Counted from the first letter of the stretch, positions 46,512 to 57,338 are shown. The stretch is DNA of 64,000 nt from Saprospiraceae bacterium (GCA_016722295.1 JADKGL010000026.1:477501-541500), one strand, 5' to 3'. The notes: a model not told the origin generated them from the sequence alone. Translations and numbers: made by a program.

Positions 46512-46949
46512 ATGCTTAGAAATCAAATGAAATATGCTTTGTTTATGGTACTTATTGCATTTATAAATGTGCACTGTAGTACCTCAAATCCAAAATTTAT
46601 GCAGCGAAATATCAAAGGAATAACACTCCAAGAAATGATTCCAGGTGAACCAAATCAAAAATCTACTTGGGAAATTCATATTCCTTCGACATCATTGGAG
46701 AAATATACTAAGGCGTATTACAAAAATGCAATGGGTCTAATCCAAGTGAATATGAAATCAAGCCAAATGTTGATAAGTGGATATTTGTCGGAAACAAATG
46801 GAAATATTCCTGACAATTTGAAACAGACATTAAGCAATAATAAATTGATCATCCAACAAGAGTTAAAAGCTGATCAAATAGACTACATCATTATTGATGA
46901 ATTTTCAATTTTAGAGCCAATATATTTGCCAAGTCAAAGACAAGAGTAG
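46512..46949 (+). CDS. Small lipoprotein of unknown function
   Basis: 145 aa. Lipobox FINVHC after a short hydrophobic signal (MKYALFMVLIAFINVHC; the ATG five codons downstream of the first is equally possible). The mature part has no recognised fold. It probably shares a transcript with the BNR protein gene and might be its partner. Confidence 0.6.
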   Translation: MLRNQMKYALFMVLIAFINVHCSTSNPKFMQRNIKGITLQEMIPGEPNQKSTWEIHIPSTSLEKYTKAYYKNAMGLIQVNMKSSQMLISGYLSETNGNIPDNLKQTLSNNKLIIQQELKADQIDYIIIDEFSILEPIYLPSQRQE

Positions 46950-46952
46950 AGA

Positions 46953-48272
46953 TCAAATACTAAAATAACCCTCAGAGTCTATTTTTGAAAGTTGAATTTC
47001 TTGGATTGTGTTGAACAATGCTGGATTAGAATTGGTGAATACTTTTACATAATTATCTGTAAATCCACTCATCAATCCATTCTTTACTTCCCTTTCCCAC
47101 AATATTGATCGTTTAGATCCAAGTTGAGATGCATAAAAAGCGCGTCTTTTTTGTTCGGAAAGATTGCGCAACATTTCGTTTCGCTTGTGGCGCTGCTGCA
47201 CAGGTACAATATTATTCATCAATGCAGCAGGTGTATTATCCCGCTCTGAATAAGTAAACACATGTAAATAAGATACATCCAGATTTTCTATAAAATGAAA
47301 TGTATTTAAAAAATGCTCTTCTGTTTCTCCAGGAAATCCAACGATGACATCGACTCCAATACACGCATGAGGCATTACAGATTTGATTTTAGATACTCTC
47401 GATTCATATAATTCTCTTTTATACCTTCTTTTCATCAATGACAATATCTCATTGTCTCCAGATTGTAATGGGATATGAAAATGAGGCATAAACCGTTTAG
47501 ATTGCGCTACAAATTCAATAATTTCATCATTACATAAGTTAGGTTCTATACTAGATATTCTGAATCTTGAAATCGTGCTGACTTCATCCAATGATGCAAT
47601 GAGATCAATAAAGAGAGCTTCTTTCTTACTGCGATGCCCTTCGATTACTTCTGTGCCTTGTCCAAAATCTCCTAAGTTAACACCTGTAAGAACGATTTCT
47701 TTACAAGCTTGATCACCTATTTGATATGCTAGTTTTACAATTTCTTCTATCGTTCCACTGCGTGATTTTCCTCTTGCTAATGGAATAGTGCAAAAGCTAC
47801 ATTTGTAATCGCAGCCATCTTGGACTTTAAGAAAAGTCCTAGTGCGATCTTCTATTGAATATGTAGGTATAAAAATATTGGCATCAGATACTGGTCCAGC
47901 GATAGCGCCTGTTGTTCCAAATTCATCAAGTTCATTGATATGCTTCAAAATATTAAATTTCTCAGCAGCGCCAAGAACTAAACTTACACCAGGAATAGAT
48001 GAAATCTCTTCTGGTTTTAACTGCGCATAGCAGCCGATGACGATTACTTTTGCCATTGGGTTTTTTCTCAGCGATTTGCGGACTGCATATCTGCACTTTT
48101 TGTCTGCCTCATCTGTCACAGAACAAGTATTGATCACATAATAATCTGCTTCCTGATCGAATTCGACTTCTTCATAGCCTGCATTGCGAAATATTTTTCC
48201 AATAGAAGATGTTTCTGAAAAATTTAATTTGCAGCCAAGAGTATGAAATGCTATGGATCGTGCAGTCGACAT
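46953..48272 (-). CDS. mtaB: tRNA (N6-threonylcarbamoyladenosine-37-C2)-methylthiotransferase MtaB
   Basis: 439 aa from the ATG at 48272; a TTG five codons earlier is less likely. It adds a methylthio group to t6A37 of tRNAs reading ANN codons. N-terminal UPF0004 domain with HTLGCKLN, radical-SAM motif CDYKCSFC near 150-157, and a C-terminal TRAM-like end. The HTLGCKLN signature is typical of MtaB rather than MiaB or RimO. A TACTTTTG promoter lies 24 bp upstream of the ATG. Confidence 0.92.
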   Translation of the reverse strand: MSTARSIAFHTLGCKLNFSETSSIGKIFRNAGYEEVEFDQEADYYVINTCSVTDEADKKCRYAVRKSLRKNPMAKVIVIGCYAQLKPEEISSIPGVSLVLGAAEKFNILKHINELDEFGTTGAIAGPVSDANIFIPTYSIEDRTRTFLKVQDGCDYKCSFCTIPLARGKSRSGTIEEIVKLAYQIGDQACKEIVLTGVNLGDFGQGTEVIEGHRSKKEALFIDLIASLDEVSTISRFRISSIEPNLCNDEIIEFVAQSKRFMPHFHIPLQSGDNEILSLMKRRYKRELYESRVSKIKSVMPHACIGVDVIVGFPGETEEHFLNTFHFIENLDVSYLHVFTYSERDNTPAALMNNIVPVQQRHKRNEMLRNLSEQKRRAFYASQLGSKRSILWEREVKNGLMSGFTDNYVKVFTNSNPALFNTIQEIQLSKIDSEGYFSI

Positions 48273-48295
48273 ATACCTTAATGACAATTCTGGTG

Positions 48296-48303
48296 CAAAA
48301 GTA
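48296..48303 (-). promoter_or_regulatory. -7 promoter element (TACTTTTG) of mtaB
   Basis: Perfect TANNTTTG on the minus strand with a predicted leader of about 17 nt. Confidence 0.5.
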
Positions 48304-48373
48304 AGTATTTTAACTGAAACTAGAATTTTATCAATAGTTAGCTTGGATAAGCAATTGATAATTAGGAATTATT

Positions 48374-50347
48374 TTAAAGAATTGTAATTCGTTTATTTAC
48401 TTTAAAACCCTTTTTTGAATTTTCTATGCGTAGTATAAAAGTGCTAGGAAATAATCCAATCGTTGAAATGATCGCTTTGTTTTGAGTAAAATCAAGAGCT
48501 TGATTTTCTCGGAATTTTCTGCCGTCTAAACTAAATAAACTATAAGTGAAATCATTATCTAACACCTCATTCGTATTCATTTGAATTTCAAAATATTCAT
48601 CTTTGCTAGATGGATTTGGTGAAATTTTAATTTGCGAAGCCAATTCTGATTCTTCAAGTCCAACAACTGATTTTTGAATGTCATAAGAAAAAACTTTCTC
48701 ACATCCATTACCGTCTGTGACAGAGAGTTTATAAATTCCCATTGCTACTTTAGACAATATTGGTTCCTTACTGCCATTGCTCCATGTATACGTTTTGTTG
48801 GTGCTATTGTTATATATATTTGGATCAATATTGAATAAATTTGAGTTTGAATTGTCTTTTGAATATTTTGGTTCAGACAACATCACATCATAGTAATCTA
48901 AATACAACACAATCACAGAATCACAACCTATAGAATTTTTATAATTTTGCTTATATGTAGAAGGCCGGTTATAGTATTGACCGTTTAATTCAAAAGTCGA
49001 TCCGGAGCAAAACTTAGCAGAGATTTCATATTTTGAATTTGGTTTAAAAAAGAATTTAACGACCATTATTGAATCATGTCCTTGTACTCCTCTTCCGTAG
49101 AGAAATATTGAATCTTTTGGATGACTTTCATCAAATCGTACATCTTCTACCACTTCCGAATAACCTTCACAAAGCGTATCTCTATATTCATTTACTTGAG
49201 CTTTTCCACTTAAAAGATCATCTTTTACGATCAATTTTAGTCCCGGCAATTCTGGATTTGCAATCAAACAATAATATTGATCTTTATCGACTAAATTATT
49301 ATATTCAAGCTCATAGCTATGGTTTGTACTTACTGGATGCTCCTCATCTTTTTTGACCCAGGTTCTCCGATTTGTCGATATGGATTGATCTACTGTGGAC
49401 TGAAGAATATACTTTTCTTTTGGATGTAATTTGACTTCCTTGAATTCATTGATAGTATCTTGGATATTATATTTGAACTCAGTTCTCTTATTATCAATTA
49501 GCCGATATTGAGGTAAAATATCTTCTATTGTCAACTTGTTATTCAATATGCTAAACGTGATTAAATTTGGATTTTGAAGCAAAGGAATATTTTCAAATAA
49601 ATTATTATCCAGATACACATAATTTAATTGAGACAAATTAGCTAAAGTGGAAGGTAATTCAATAAAAAAATTATTTTGAATTGCAATCGTCTTAAGATTG
49701 ATACATTCACCAATTTCGTTTGGAATAATACCAGTAAATTGATTTGAAAATAATCTCAAATGTTCTAATTCTTTTAAATTTTTAATCTGAGGAGAAATGG
49801 TACCGTTTAGTTTATTTCCTCTAATATTAAGTATTTGTAAGTTCGTTAAATTATACAGTTCATCTGGAATGGATCCTGTGAATTGGTTTTCATACAAATT
49901 GAGAGTTTTCAATTTGCGTAAACGATCCAAATTTTTTGGAAGCGTTCCACTTAACAAATTAGTCCCAAGATCTAAAACTTGTAACTCAGCTAACGAAAAT
50001 AGTTCTTCTGGAATATTGCCTTCTATTTTGCAATTGACCAAATGAAGTTGAGTTAATTTATTTAGTTGTAAAATCTCTTTAGGAAATGCGACTAGATTTA
50101 GGTTTCTGTTATTGAGTTCCAAATAGCTGATCCTACATCCATCGGCTAATTTTATTTTCGTTGGTTCAATCTCATGTAGAGGCTTTGAAAAATCCCAGTT
50201 CAACAAGCCTTTATCAGTAAGAGAATTATAGAAATTCAATAGATGAAGAGAGTCTTGACTCCTAAGAGTATGGCAATCTTGTGCATTGCTGTTCAAGCAA
50301 TACAAAAGCCAAACTAATAGGTAAAAAGAGCGAGACAATTTTGTCAT
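48374..50347 (-). CDS. Leucine-rich repeat protein with T9SS sorting tail
   Basis: 657 aa from the ATG at 50347, which gives a signal peptide (LLVWLLYCLNSNAQ). An N-terminal LRR domain of plant-like repeats (LQVLDLGTNLLSGTLPKNL, LKTLNLYENQFTGSIPDEL) spans about 60-270. A beta-rich middle follows, with a SprB-like piece (YTWSNGSKEP). The end is a T9SS type A tail (KISPNPSSKDEYF). Inference: surface protein for binding or adhesion. Confidence 0.82.
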   Translation of the reverse strand: MTKLSRSFYLLVWLLYCLNSNAQDCHTLRSQDSLHLLNFYNSLTDKGLLNWDFSKPLHEIEPTKIKLADGCRISYLELNNRNLNLVAFPKEILQLNKLTQLHLVNCKIEGNIPEELFSLAELQVLDLGTNLLSGTLPKNLDRLRKLKTLNLYENQFTGSIPDELYNLTNLQILNIRGNKLNGTISPQIKNLKELEHLRLFSNQFTGIIPNEIGECINLKTIAIQNNFFIELPSTLANLSQLNYVYLDNNLFENIPLLQNPNLITFSILNNKLTIEDILPQYRLIDNKRTEFKYNIQDTINEFKEVKLHPKEKYILQSTVDQSISTNRRTWVKKDEEHPVSTNHSYELEYNNLVDKDQYYCLIANPELPGLKLIVKDDLLSGKAQVNEYRDTLCEGYSEVVEDVRFDESHPKDSIFLYGRGVQGHDSIMVVKFFFKPNSKYEISAKFCSGSTFELNGQYYNRPSTYKQNYKNSIGCDSVIVLYLDYYDVMLSEPKYSKDNSNSNLFNIDPNIYNNSTNKTYTWSNGSKEPILSKVAMGIYKLSVTDGNGCEKVFSYDIQKSVVGLEESELASQIKISPNPSSKDEYFEIQMNTNEVLDNDFTYSLFSLDGRKFRENQALDFTQNKAIISTIGLFPSTFILRIENSKKGFKVNKRITIL

Positions 50348-50558
50348 CCTGTTTTTTTCGTCAAGTTTTAGACGGTTTATTGGGGGTTTGGTAACCAAAA
50401 GTAGTGTGTTTTTTCAAAATTTGAGCCATATTTTCAAAATTTTTAATAAATCAATTTTCTCTAATATATAACTTCCGATTAATTGCTTGCTAACATATTT
50501 GGATTTCCTATATTTATTAAAATCAGAATAAAACAAATTAAGTAAACATCATGTTAGT

Positions 50559-53441
50559 TTGAGGTTATCCCAAAAGTACCTTCACATTATAAAATCCATT
50601 ATTTTGAATCGAATAGTTTCATTTCTGATTTGCTCTGCATTTTACTTTTCATTAGAAGCCCAAGATTTTTATATCACAGGAACAGTTCTTGAAGATAAAA
50701 ATACCGCATTGTCAAATTGCAGAACAGTGCTATATGACAAAAAAGGAAACTTAGTCAATGGCGTCTACACCGATTCTTTAGGTCAATTTAGACTAGGACC
50801 AGTAAGTCCATCTGCCTATGACCTAATCGTCAACATGATAGGCTTCAAGGAACTAAAACAAGAAGTAAGAATCTCGAATGAAGACATACTATTAAAGCCT
50901 ATAGTATTGGAATCCAATAGCTTAAAGCTAAACGAAGTACAAGTTAAAGCTAAGGCACCTTTGAGTCGAGAAAAAAATGATACCACTGAATTCAATGCAA
51001 GTTCTGCAAAAGTATTGAAAGATGCATCTTCAGAGGATTTAGTAAGTAAAATGCCTTCTGTAACTATCGAAAATGGTCAGATTAAAGCGCAAGGAGAACA
51101 AGTAAAACAAGTTTTGGTAGATGGTAAGGCATATTTTGGTAGCGATCCAACTGCAGCTCTACGTAATTTACCAGCAGAAGTAGTTGATAAGATACAAGTC
51201 TTTGATCAATTGAGTGAGCAATCTCGTTTTTCAGGAGTTAATGATGGTAATACAACCAAGACAATCAATATTGTTACAAAATCAGGAATGCGTCAAGGAC
51301 AATTTGGCAAAATTTATGCTGGATATGGCTTTGAGGAAAAGTACCAAGGAGGTGGAAATTTGAATTATTTTGATGGAGATAGAAGAATCTCAATTATTGG
51401 TATGAGCAATAATATTAATGTTCAAAATTTTTCTTCAGAAGATATCACTGGATTAACAGGTAATGCAGATCGCGGTGGTGGATTTGGACGAGGAGGAGGT
51501 GGTCGAGGACCTGGTGGATTTGGTGGCGGCAATCAAGACTTCACTGTGCCCAGCCAAGGTGGGCTTGCATTAACCCATGCTGTAGGTCTGAATTATTCTG
51601 ACAAATGGGGTAAAAAAACGGAAATAACAGGTTCATATTTTTTTAATATTTCAGATAATAATATTCAAGAACAAATCACTCAAGAATACTTCAATACTCC
51701 GATAGAAATTTATAAATCAAACAACCAATCTGATCAAAAAAATGCGAATCATCGATTTCAAGCTCGCTTTGAGATAAAACTCGACACAATGAATTCTTTG
51801 ATCATCAGACCTCGTGTGAATTTGCAATCAAAAACTGATCAAACCAATAATCTTTCCAATACCACACTCGCTACTATTCTCTCCAATCAATCACAAAGTC
51901 TAAGCAAGCAAACAAATAATGCATACAACCTAAATAATATGTTGATGTGGAGACATCGATTTCATAAACCTGCGAGAAGCTTATCTATAGAATGGAATGC
52001 TGGATATGCACCTAAAAAATCCGAATCTGATCTTTATTCGAGAAACCAATTTAAAGAATTACTCAAAGACAGTCTTGACCAAATCGCCAATTCAAAGACA
52101 AATAATCTAAATACTTCAGTTCAGTTTGAATATACAGAGCCAATCAGCGCATTAAGCCAATTGGTATTTACAGCTAGATCTAGTTTTCAAGAAGAAGAAT
52201 CGGATAAAAAAACGTATGACTTTGTGTCCATTGATCAAACATATTCAAGTCTGAATTCAAGTCTTAGTTCTGAATTTTCAAACGACTATTTCACAAATGG
52301 AATAGGAGCGGGATATAATTACAATAAAGACAAAAGTCTTAACTTTAATGCGAGATTAAATTTCCAGCATTCATTGCTTAACAATCAAACGATTTTTCCT
52401 GCTCTAACATCGCCAATTCAAAGACAATTTTTCAATGTAGCGCCATCATTTTTCATGTTAAAAACATTTACACCTCAATCGAATTTGCGTCTTGGATATC
52501 GCCCAAACGTTCAATTGCCTACTATAGCACAGCTTCAAGATGTATTGAATAATTCGAACCAACTTTTACTCTCTGTTGGAAATCCAGAATTGAGTCAAAC
52601 TGTTTCACATAATTTGTTTGCAAGGTATCAATCAAGCAATATTGAAAAAGCATCGACTTTCTTTATCATGATCGGCGGCGGCTATACGACTGATTATATA
52701 GGGAGCGCTAGTTATCAAGGAACTTCTAATCACCCATTAATTGCAAAATATAATGTGGCCCCCTTTGCTAGAATCTCTCAATATGTCAACTTAGATAATA
52801 ATTATTCTTTGCGAAGTTTTGTAAACTATGCTAGACCATTGATAAAACTAAAGACGAACATTAATCTAGATGCAGGATATACATTTTCCAATGTTCCTGG
52901 TATACTTGATAGTATTCAATTATCTACCTTGAATCACACGACTAACTTTGGTATAACATTGTCTAGTAATATCAGTGACAAAGTGGATTATAGTCTGTCG
53001 TGGAGACCTACATTGAATCTTTCAAGTACAAATCTTGAAAACTCAGAAACCAATAATTTTATAAATCAATCTGCCAAATTAAAGTTAAATTGGATTATCT
53101 TAGAAGGATTTGTTTTGAGAACAGATTATACTCTATCTGCTTTTAATTATATTCAAAATAGTGGTGACCAAATCTTGCATATTTGGAATCTTGGTATTGG
53201 TAAAAAAATCTTCAAAAATCAACGCGGCGAGATCACTTTTGCTGTAAATGATTTACTCAATCAAAATAAAAATATAAGCAGGAATGTATTTGAAAGCTAC
53301 GTTCAGGATGTTGTGACGAATTCTATCAGTAGATTCTTTATGCTTTCACTTTCGTATAATCTTAGAAACTTCAATACGGGCAAAAAACCAACTATCACAA
53401 CCCCAAATCCTCAAGAAAGAGACCGAATGAGACCACATTAA
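50559..53441 (+). CDS. Outer membrane beta-barrel protein with carboxypeptidase-like regulatory domain (TonB-receptor-like)
   Basis: About 945-960 aa. Signal peptide (FLICSAFYFSLEAQ), CarboxypepD_reg-like domain (~35-120), a plug-like domain (~125-230, VKQVLVDGKAYFGSDP), a Gly-rich loop at ~300-330 and a long beta-barrel of the OMP_b-brl_3 type. Related to TonB-dependent receptors but without a clear SusD partner beside it; the substrate is unknown. There is no in-frame ATG before the signal peptide; TTG at 50559 or 50604 must serve as start. Confidence 0.85.
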   Translation: MRLSQKYLHIIKSIILNRIVSFLICSAFYFSLEAQDFYITGTVLEDKNTALSNCRTVLYDKKGNLVNGVYTDSLGQFRLGPVSPSAYDLIVNMIGFKELKQEVRISNEDILLKPIVLESNSLKLNEVQVKAKAPLSREKNDTTEFNASSAKVLKDASSEDLVSKMPSVTIENGQIKAQGEQVKQVLVDGKAYFGSDPTAALRNLPAEVVDKIQVFDQLSEQSRFSGVNDGNTTKTINIVTKSGMRQGQFGKIYAGYGFEEKYQGGGNLNYFDGDRRISIIGMSNNINVQNFSSEDITGLTGNADRGGGFGRGGGGRGPGGFGGGNQDFTVPSQGGLALTHAVGLNYSDKWGKKTEITGSYFFNISDNNIQEQITQEYFNTPIEIYKSNNQSDQKNANHRFQARFEIKLDTMNSLIIRPRVNLQSKTDQTNNLSNTTLATILSNQSQSLSKQTNNAYNLNNMLMWRHRFHKPARSLSIEWNAGYAPKKSESDLYSRNQFKELLKDSLDQIANSKTNNLNTSVQFEYTEPISALSQLVFTARSSFQEEESDKKTYDFVSIDQTYSSLNSSLSSEFSNDYFTNGIGAGYNYNKDKSLNFNARLNFQHSLLNNQTIFPALTSPIQRQFFNVAPSFFMLKTFTPQSNLRLGYRPNVQLPTIAQLQDVLNNSNQLLLSVGNPELSQTVSHNLFARYQSSNIEKASTFFIMIGGGYTTDYIGSASYQGTSNHPLIAKYNVAPFARISQYVNLDNNYSLRSFVNYARPLIKLKTNINLDAGYTFSNVPGILDSIQLSTLNHTTNFGITLSSNISDKVDYSLSWRPTLNLSSTNLENSETNNFINQSAKLKLNWIILEGFVLRTDYTLSAFNYIQNSGDQILHIWNLGIGKKIFKNQRGEITFAVNDLLNQNKNISRNVFESYVQDVVTNSISRFFMLSLSYNLRNFNTGKKPTITTPNPQERDRMRPH

Positions 53442-53460
53442 AATCGCTTGAAAGAGTGAT

Positions 53461-54369
53461 TCAATTCACTCTCAAAAAATGCAAAGGATTGACGGGTCGA
53501 CCATTTTGCCATAGTTCAAAATGAATATGGGGTCCATCAGAAAGTTCTCCTGTATTGCCAATGATAGAAATGACTTCTCCAGCCTTTACATATGAGCCTG
53601 TTTTTTTAAGCAGAGCCGAATTATGTTTATATATAGAGATAAAATTTTGTTCATGTTGAATCGCGATCGTATAGCCATTCTCCAAGGTCCAATCTGCTTG
53701 TATAATCGCACCGTCTAAGGTGGCTTTCACTGGTGAATTTTTTGGAGCAATTAGGTCTATGCCAAAATGACTCTTTTCTGGCTTATATGTCTCGGACAAG
53801 GTACCAAGTAATGGCGTATAAAAATCTAAAGCCTTAGTTGATTCAAGTGAACTAGTTGAATTGTTCTGAATGATTTGGACTTGTGCGGCAGGCTTGGTAT
53901 TTGACTTTGCTTTGGCTGCAGCCTCATATTCGAGTCTGAGCAGGCTATCTTCCTTGATCCTTGGTATAGGATCAGCTTTTTCTTGGCTTATTTTTATATT
54001 TTTGGTTACATCTGAGCTAGTTTCTGGATTTCCACTTAACATTCTTTGTACGCTTTCAATATAGACATTTCTTGCAGTAACTTCTTCTTCAAGACTTTGT
54101 AACTGTTTTTGAAGCTTTACAAATTCTGATTGGGATCTCACATCTCCATAGCCAGGGATAAACCGTTTCAAAGGAGTGAATATGATGACCAAAAACAACA
54201 AGATCCCTACTGCTACAACGAGTGTACTCAATAAAACATAGATATTTTTTAAGCTTAAGCGATAACTCGCTGTCTCTTCAAAAGTGTCTTCATCACGTAT
54301 GGTGAGAAGAAAACTCTTCCGTAAATGATCGCTTATTTGCCTTTTAGTTTTTTTCCAATCGAAAGCCAT
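53461..54369 (-). CDS. M23 family metallopeptidase (LytM domain)
   Basis: 302 aa. One transmembrane helix (44-64), a coiled coil (~77-112), a linker, and a C-terminal LytM domain with zinc ligands His201, Asp205 and His283 (plus His281). The catalytic set is complete, so it may cut peptidoglycan crosslinks, or act as a divisome or envelope regulator like other membrane-anchored M23 proteins. Divergent from porW. Confidence 0.9.
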   Translation of the reverse strand: MAFDWKKTKRQISDHLRKSFLLTIRDEDTFEETASYRLSLKNIYVLLSTLVVAVGILLFLVIIFTPLKRFIPGYGDVRSQSEFVKLQKQLQSLEEEVTARNVYIESVQRMLSGNPETSSDVTKNIKISQEKADPIPRIKEDSLLRLEYEAAAKAKSNTKPAAQVQIIQNNSTSSLESTKALDFYTPLLGTLSETYKPEKSHFGIDLIAPKNSPVKATLDGAIIQADWTLENGYTIAIQHEQNFISIYKHNSALLKKTGSYVKAGEVISIIGNTGELSDGPHIHFELWQNGRPVNPLHFLRVN

Positions 54370-54393
54370 GCTTAAAATGTGCTAAATTTAAAA

Positions 54394-54401
54394 TAAATTT
54401 G
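54394..54401 (+). promoter_or_regulatory. -7 promoter element (TAAATTTG) before porW
   Basis: Perfect TANNTTTG match in the 77-bp divergent spacer between the M23 and porW genes, with a leader of about 38 nt. Confidence 0.4.
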
Positions 54402-54446
54402 CAGGTTTTTAGTTATATATCAATTTGTAAAGATTCATCAAAGCAC

Positions 54447-57338
54447 ATGAAATTTTTCAGTTTTCGCAATATTTTTCTGATTTTTATCCTGATTTTCGCA
54501 ATATCTTGTGTTACAACACGAAAAAAGGGTGAAACTTCAGCCCTTGGTCGATTTTATCACAATACTACAGCCAAATATAATGGTTACTTCAATGCTAACG
54601 AAATTTTTAATGAAAGTATTCTTGCCCTTGAAACCAATCACAAGGACAATTATAATAAAACACTAGCTGTATTCCCTTATCAAGCCATCGAAAGTGCAGA
54701 TGTTGTCAAAGCCAATTTGGATAAAGCCATAGAAAAAGTATCTATTGATATTACCTTACATCGGGTAAGTCGATGGGCAGATGATTGTTATTTACTATTA
54801 GCTCAATCTCAATATTTAAAGAAAGATTATGAAACAGCTGAAAACTCATTTCGATTTTTAATCGATGAGTTTAATCCTTACAAAAAGAAAACTACTTTAA
54901 ATAAGATAAAAGCTAAAACAGCAAAACAAAAGAAAGAGGACGCAAAAGACAAAAAAGAAGAAACTCGTAAGAAAATTAAAGAAAAGAAAAAAGCGAGAGA
55001 AAAAGCAAAGAAGGAAGCTGCAAAAAGAAAAAAGTCTAAAACAAAGGGCAGTAAAAACGTTACAGAAGTAGTAAAAGAAGAAAAACTTCCAGAGATTCCA
55101 GCGGTAAAAATTGAAAAGGAAAAAAATAATGATGAAATTACGAATGAGGGAAATAAATTAATACCACATAGACCAGCATATTGGGAAGGCTTACTTTGGT
55201 CTGGAAAAAATTTAATAGAACGTGGAAAATACTATGAAGCACAAAGTCAATTCAAAGAGCTAGAAAAAGATCCCAATACTCCTTCTAGATTAAAGGCTGA
55301 ACTTTATGCTTCAATTGCCGACCTTCATCTCAAAAATGGTAAAAAGGATGAAGCGATTACATCTCTACGACAAGCCATTGCATTGACCAAGTCAAAAAAG
55401 GTAAGAGCTAGATATAATTACATAATCGGTCAATTATATCAACAGCAAAACAGATTTGTTAATTCTAACGAATACTTTACCAATTGCCATAAATTGAAAC
55501 CCAATTATGATATGGCATTTCACGCGAAGTTAAATACATTTTTGAATGATGCTAAAGCTGGAGAAAATACTGAAGTTGTGAGAAATGGATTATTAAAACT
55601 TATCAAGGATCCAAAAAACATAGATTATGCTGGTGAGATTTATTTTACATTAGCGCAATTATCTCTACAGCAAAAGAATGTAGACGAAGTGGTACAATAT
55701 CTAAACCAATCTATCCAATCACCAAATACGTCAACATCTCAAAAGGCAGATTCTTATTTGCTATTAGCGCAAATGAATTTTGATCAACAGAATTATTTAA
55801 AGGCAAAATATTATTACGATAGCACATTATTGAATATTACAAAAAATGATCCAAGGAGAGCAGAATTGGGAGCTATAGCTGCAAACCTCTCAGAGATCGC
55901 ATCCAATCTTGAGATCATCAATCTTAATGACAGCTTGATACAATTGTCGACATTGAATGTAAAAGAAAAAAGAGCTCTTGCAATAAAAATAAAAAGTGAG
56001 AAAAAAAATAAGAATGCAGAAATCTTAAGCCCACCACAATCACTTCAATTAAACCAAAATGGATTTAATCTTAGTGAAACTTCAATTGAAGAAAATTTTA
56101 ACAGAACAAAGCAAGTAAATTCAACTTTCTTTGCTTATGATGACAGATTGCGCAATAGAGGAAGGTCAGAATTCAAAGATTATTGGGGAAATAGAGTATT
56201 AGAAGATCATTGGCGAAGAGAAAACAAAAACTCCTTTACATTCAATGAAATTGATATAAAGAAAAATGAAGAAAGTGGGGACTCATTAGAAGCTGATCTC
56301 GCGCAAATCTTAAGTGGGATTCCAAATACACCTCAAGAAATAGAAGCCGCCAACAAAAAAATTCAAGAAGCAATGTATGCTTTAGGTATACTATATAGAG
56401 AGAAAATTAATAATTACTCTAAATCAACCGGTACTCTAGAATCGTTAATCTCAAAGTATCCCAACACTGAACGAAAGCCAGATGCACTCTATTATTTGTA
56501 TTTAAACTGTCTCGATCAGAATGATGCTGCATGTAGCCTGTCTTACTCAGATAAAATAAAGTATGAATATCCTGATAGCCGTTACGGAAAGTATCTCACT
56601 GATCCTGAATCAGCGCGTAGTGAGTTCATTAAAAAAGATGAGATCTCGACAAATTATAAGAAAGCATATGCTCTCTATGAATCTGGAAAGTATGACGATG
56701 CGTTCAATCTCTTACAAGCGATCAAAAGTAAACTAAATTCGCCACATGTGCTTTCTCCAAAGATTGCATTGTTGTCTGCATTTTGTGTTGCTAAAACTCA
56801 AGGGAAAGACGTCTACATCAATGCATTGAGAGATGTGATTGCGAATTTTCCAGCGACAACTGAAGAGACTAAAGCAAAAGAAATATTGAGATTTCTAAAA
56901 GGCGATAAAGATGCTTTCTTAGAGGTCACATCTGCAGAATTAAACAGTGCTCAGTTCAAAATAGAGGATGATAAACTCCATTATGCAGTAGTCGTTTTAT
57001 TTAAGCCTGAAGACAAATTGTTGGACAAAATTAAAATCTCAATTTCAGATTACAATATTCGCTATCACAAAACAGAAAATCTAAAAATGTCTATGGTTGA
57101 TTTGGATCCCGACAATAATTTGCCCTTAATCCATATTAAAAAATTCGACAATAAGGATATGGCAATGAAATACTATAAAGGTGTCGAAAGAAAACCAAAA
57201 GAATTTTGTTCGGTGTTTGAAAATTATGAGATCTACATTATAAATCAAACAAATTATCGAGAGATTTTGAAGCTGAAAACGTTTAAGGAGTACAGTACTT
57301 TTTTCAAGCAGAATTACTTGAACAACGAGCAGAAGTAG
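54447..57338 (+). CDS. porW: T9SS lipoprotein PorW / gliding protein SprE family
   Basis: 963 aa from the ATG at 54447; a TTG further upstream is within the promoter. Lipobox AISC (Cys21). The N-terminal signature GRFYHNTTAKYNGYFNANEIF is typical of PorW/SprE. A very Lys-rich stretch (about 150-200) is followed by many TPR units (270-800). Known: PorW links the PorN-containing T9SS rings with the Sov translocon and is needed for secretion and gliding. The Lys-rich insert is longer than I would expect. Confidence 0.82.
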   Translation: MKFFSFRNIFLIFILIFAISCVTTRKKGETSALGRFYHNTTAKYNGYFNANEIFNESILALETNHKDNYNKTLAVFPYQAIESADVVKANLDKAIEKVSIDITLHRVSRWADDCYLLLAQSQYLKKDYETAENSFRFLIDEFNPYKKKTTLNKIKAKTAKQKKEDAKDKKEETRKKIKEKKKAREKAKKEAAKRKKSKTKGSKNVTEVVKEEKLPEIPAVKIEKEKNNDEITNEGNKLIPHRPAYWEGLLWSGKNLIERGKYYEAQSQFKELEKDPNTPSRLKAELYASIADLHLKNGKKDEAITSLRQAIALTKSKKVRARYNYIIGQLYQQQNRFVNSNEYFTNCHKLKPNYDMAFHAKLNTFLNDAKAGENTEVVRNGLLKLIKDPKNIDYAGEIYFTLAQLSLQQKNVDEVVQYLNQSIQSPNTSTSQKADSYLLLAQMNFDQQNYLKAKYYYDSTLLNITKNDPRRAELGAIAANLSEIASNLEIINLNDSLIQLSTLNVKEKRALAIKIKSEKKNKNAEILSPPQSLQLNQNGFNLSETSIEENFNRTKQVNSTFFAYDDRLRNRGRSEFKDYWGNRVLEDHWRRENKNSFTFNEIDIKKNEESGDSLEADLAQILSGIPNTPQEIEAANKKIQEAMYALGILYREKINNYSKSTGTLESLISKYPNTERKPDALYYLYLNCLDQNDAACSLSYSDKIKYEYPDSRYGKYLTDPESARSEFIKKDEISTNYKKAYALYESGKYDDAFNLLQAIKSKLNSPHVLSPKIALLSAFCVAKTQGKDVYINALRDVIANFPATTEETKAKEILRFLKGDKDAFLEVTSAELNSAQFKIEDDKLHYAVVVLFKPEDKLLDKIKISISDYNIRYHKTENLKMSMVDLDPDNNLPLIHIKKFDNKDMAMKYYKGVERKPKEFCSVFENYEIYIINQTNYREILKLKTFKEYSTFFKQNYLNNEQK

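Noticed and set aside
53449..53478. Hairpin AGAGTGA/TCACTCT between convergent genes as a terminator
   Set aside because: It overlaps the last codons of the M23 gene and has no T-run in the right place for either strand.
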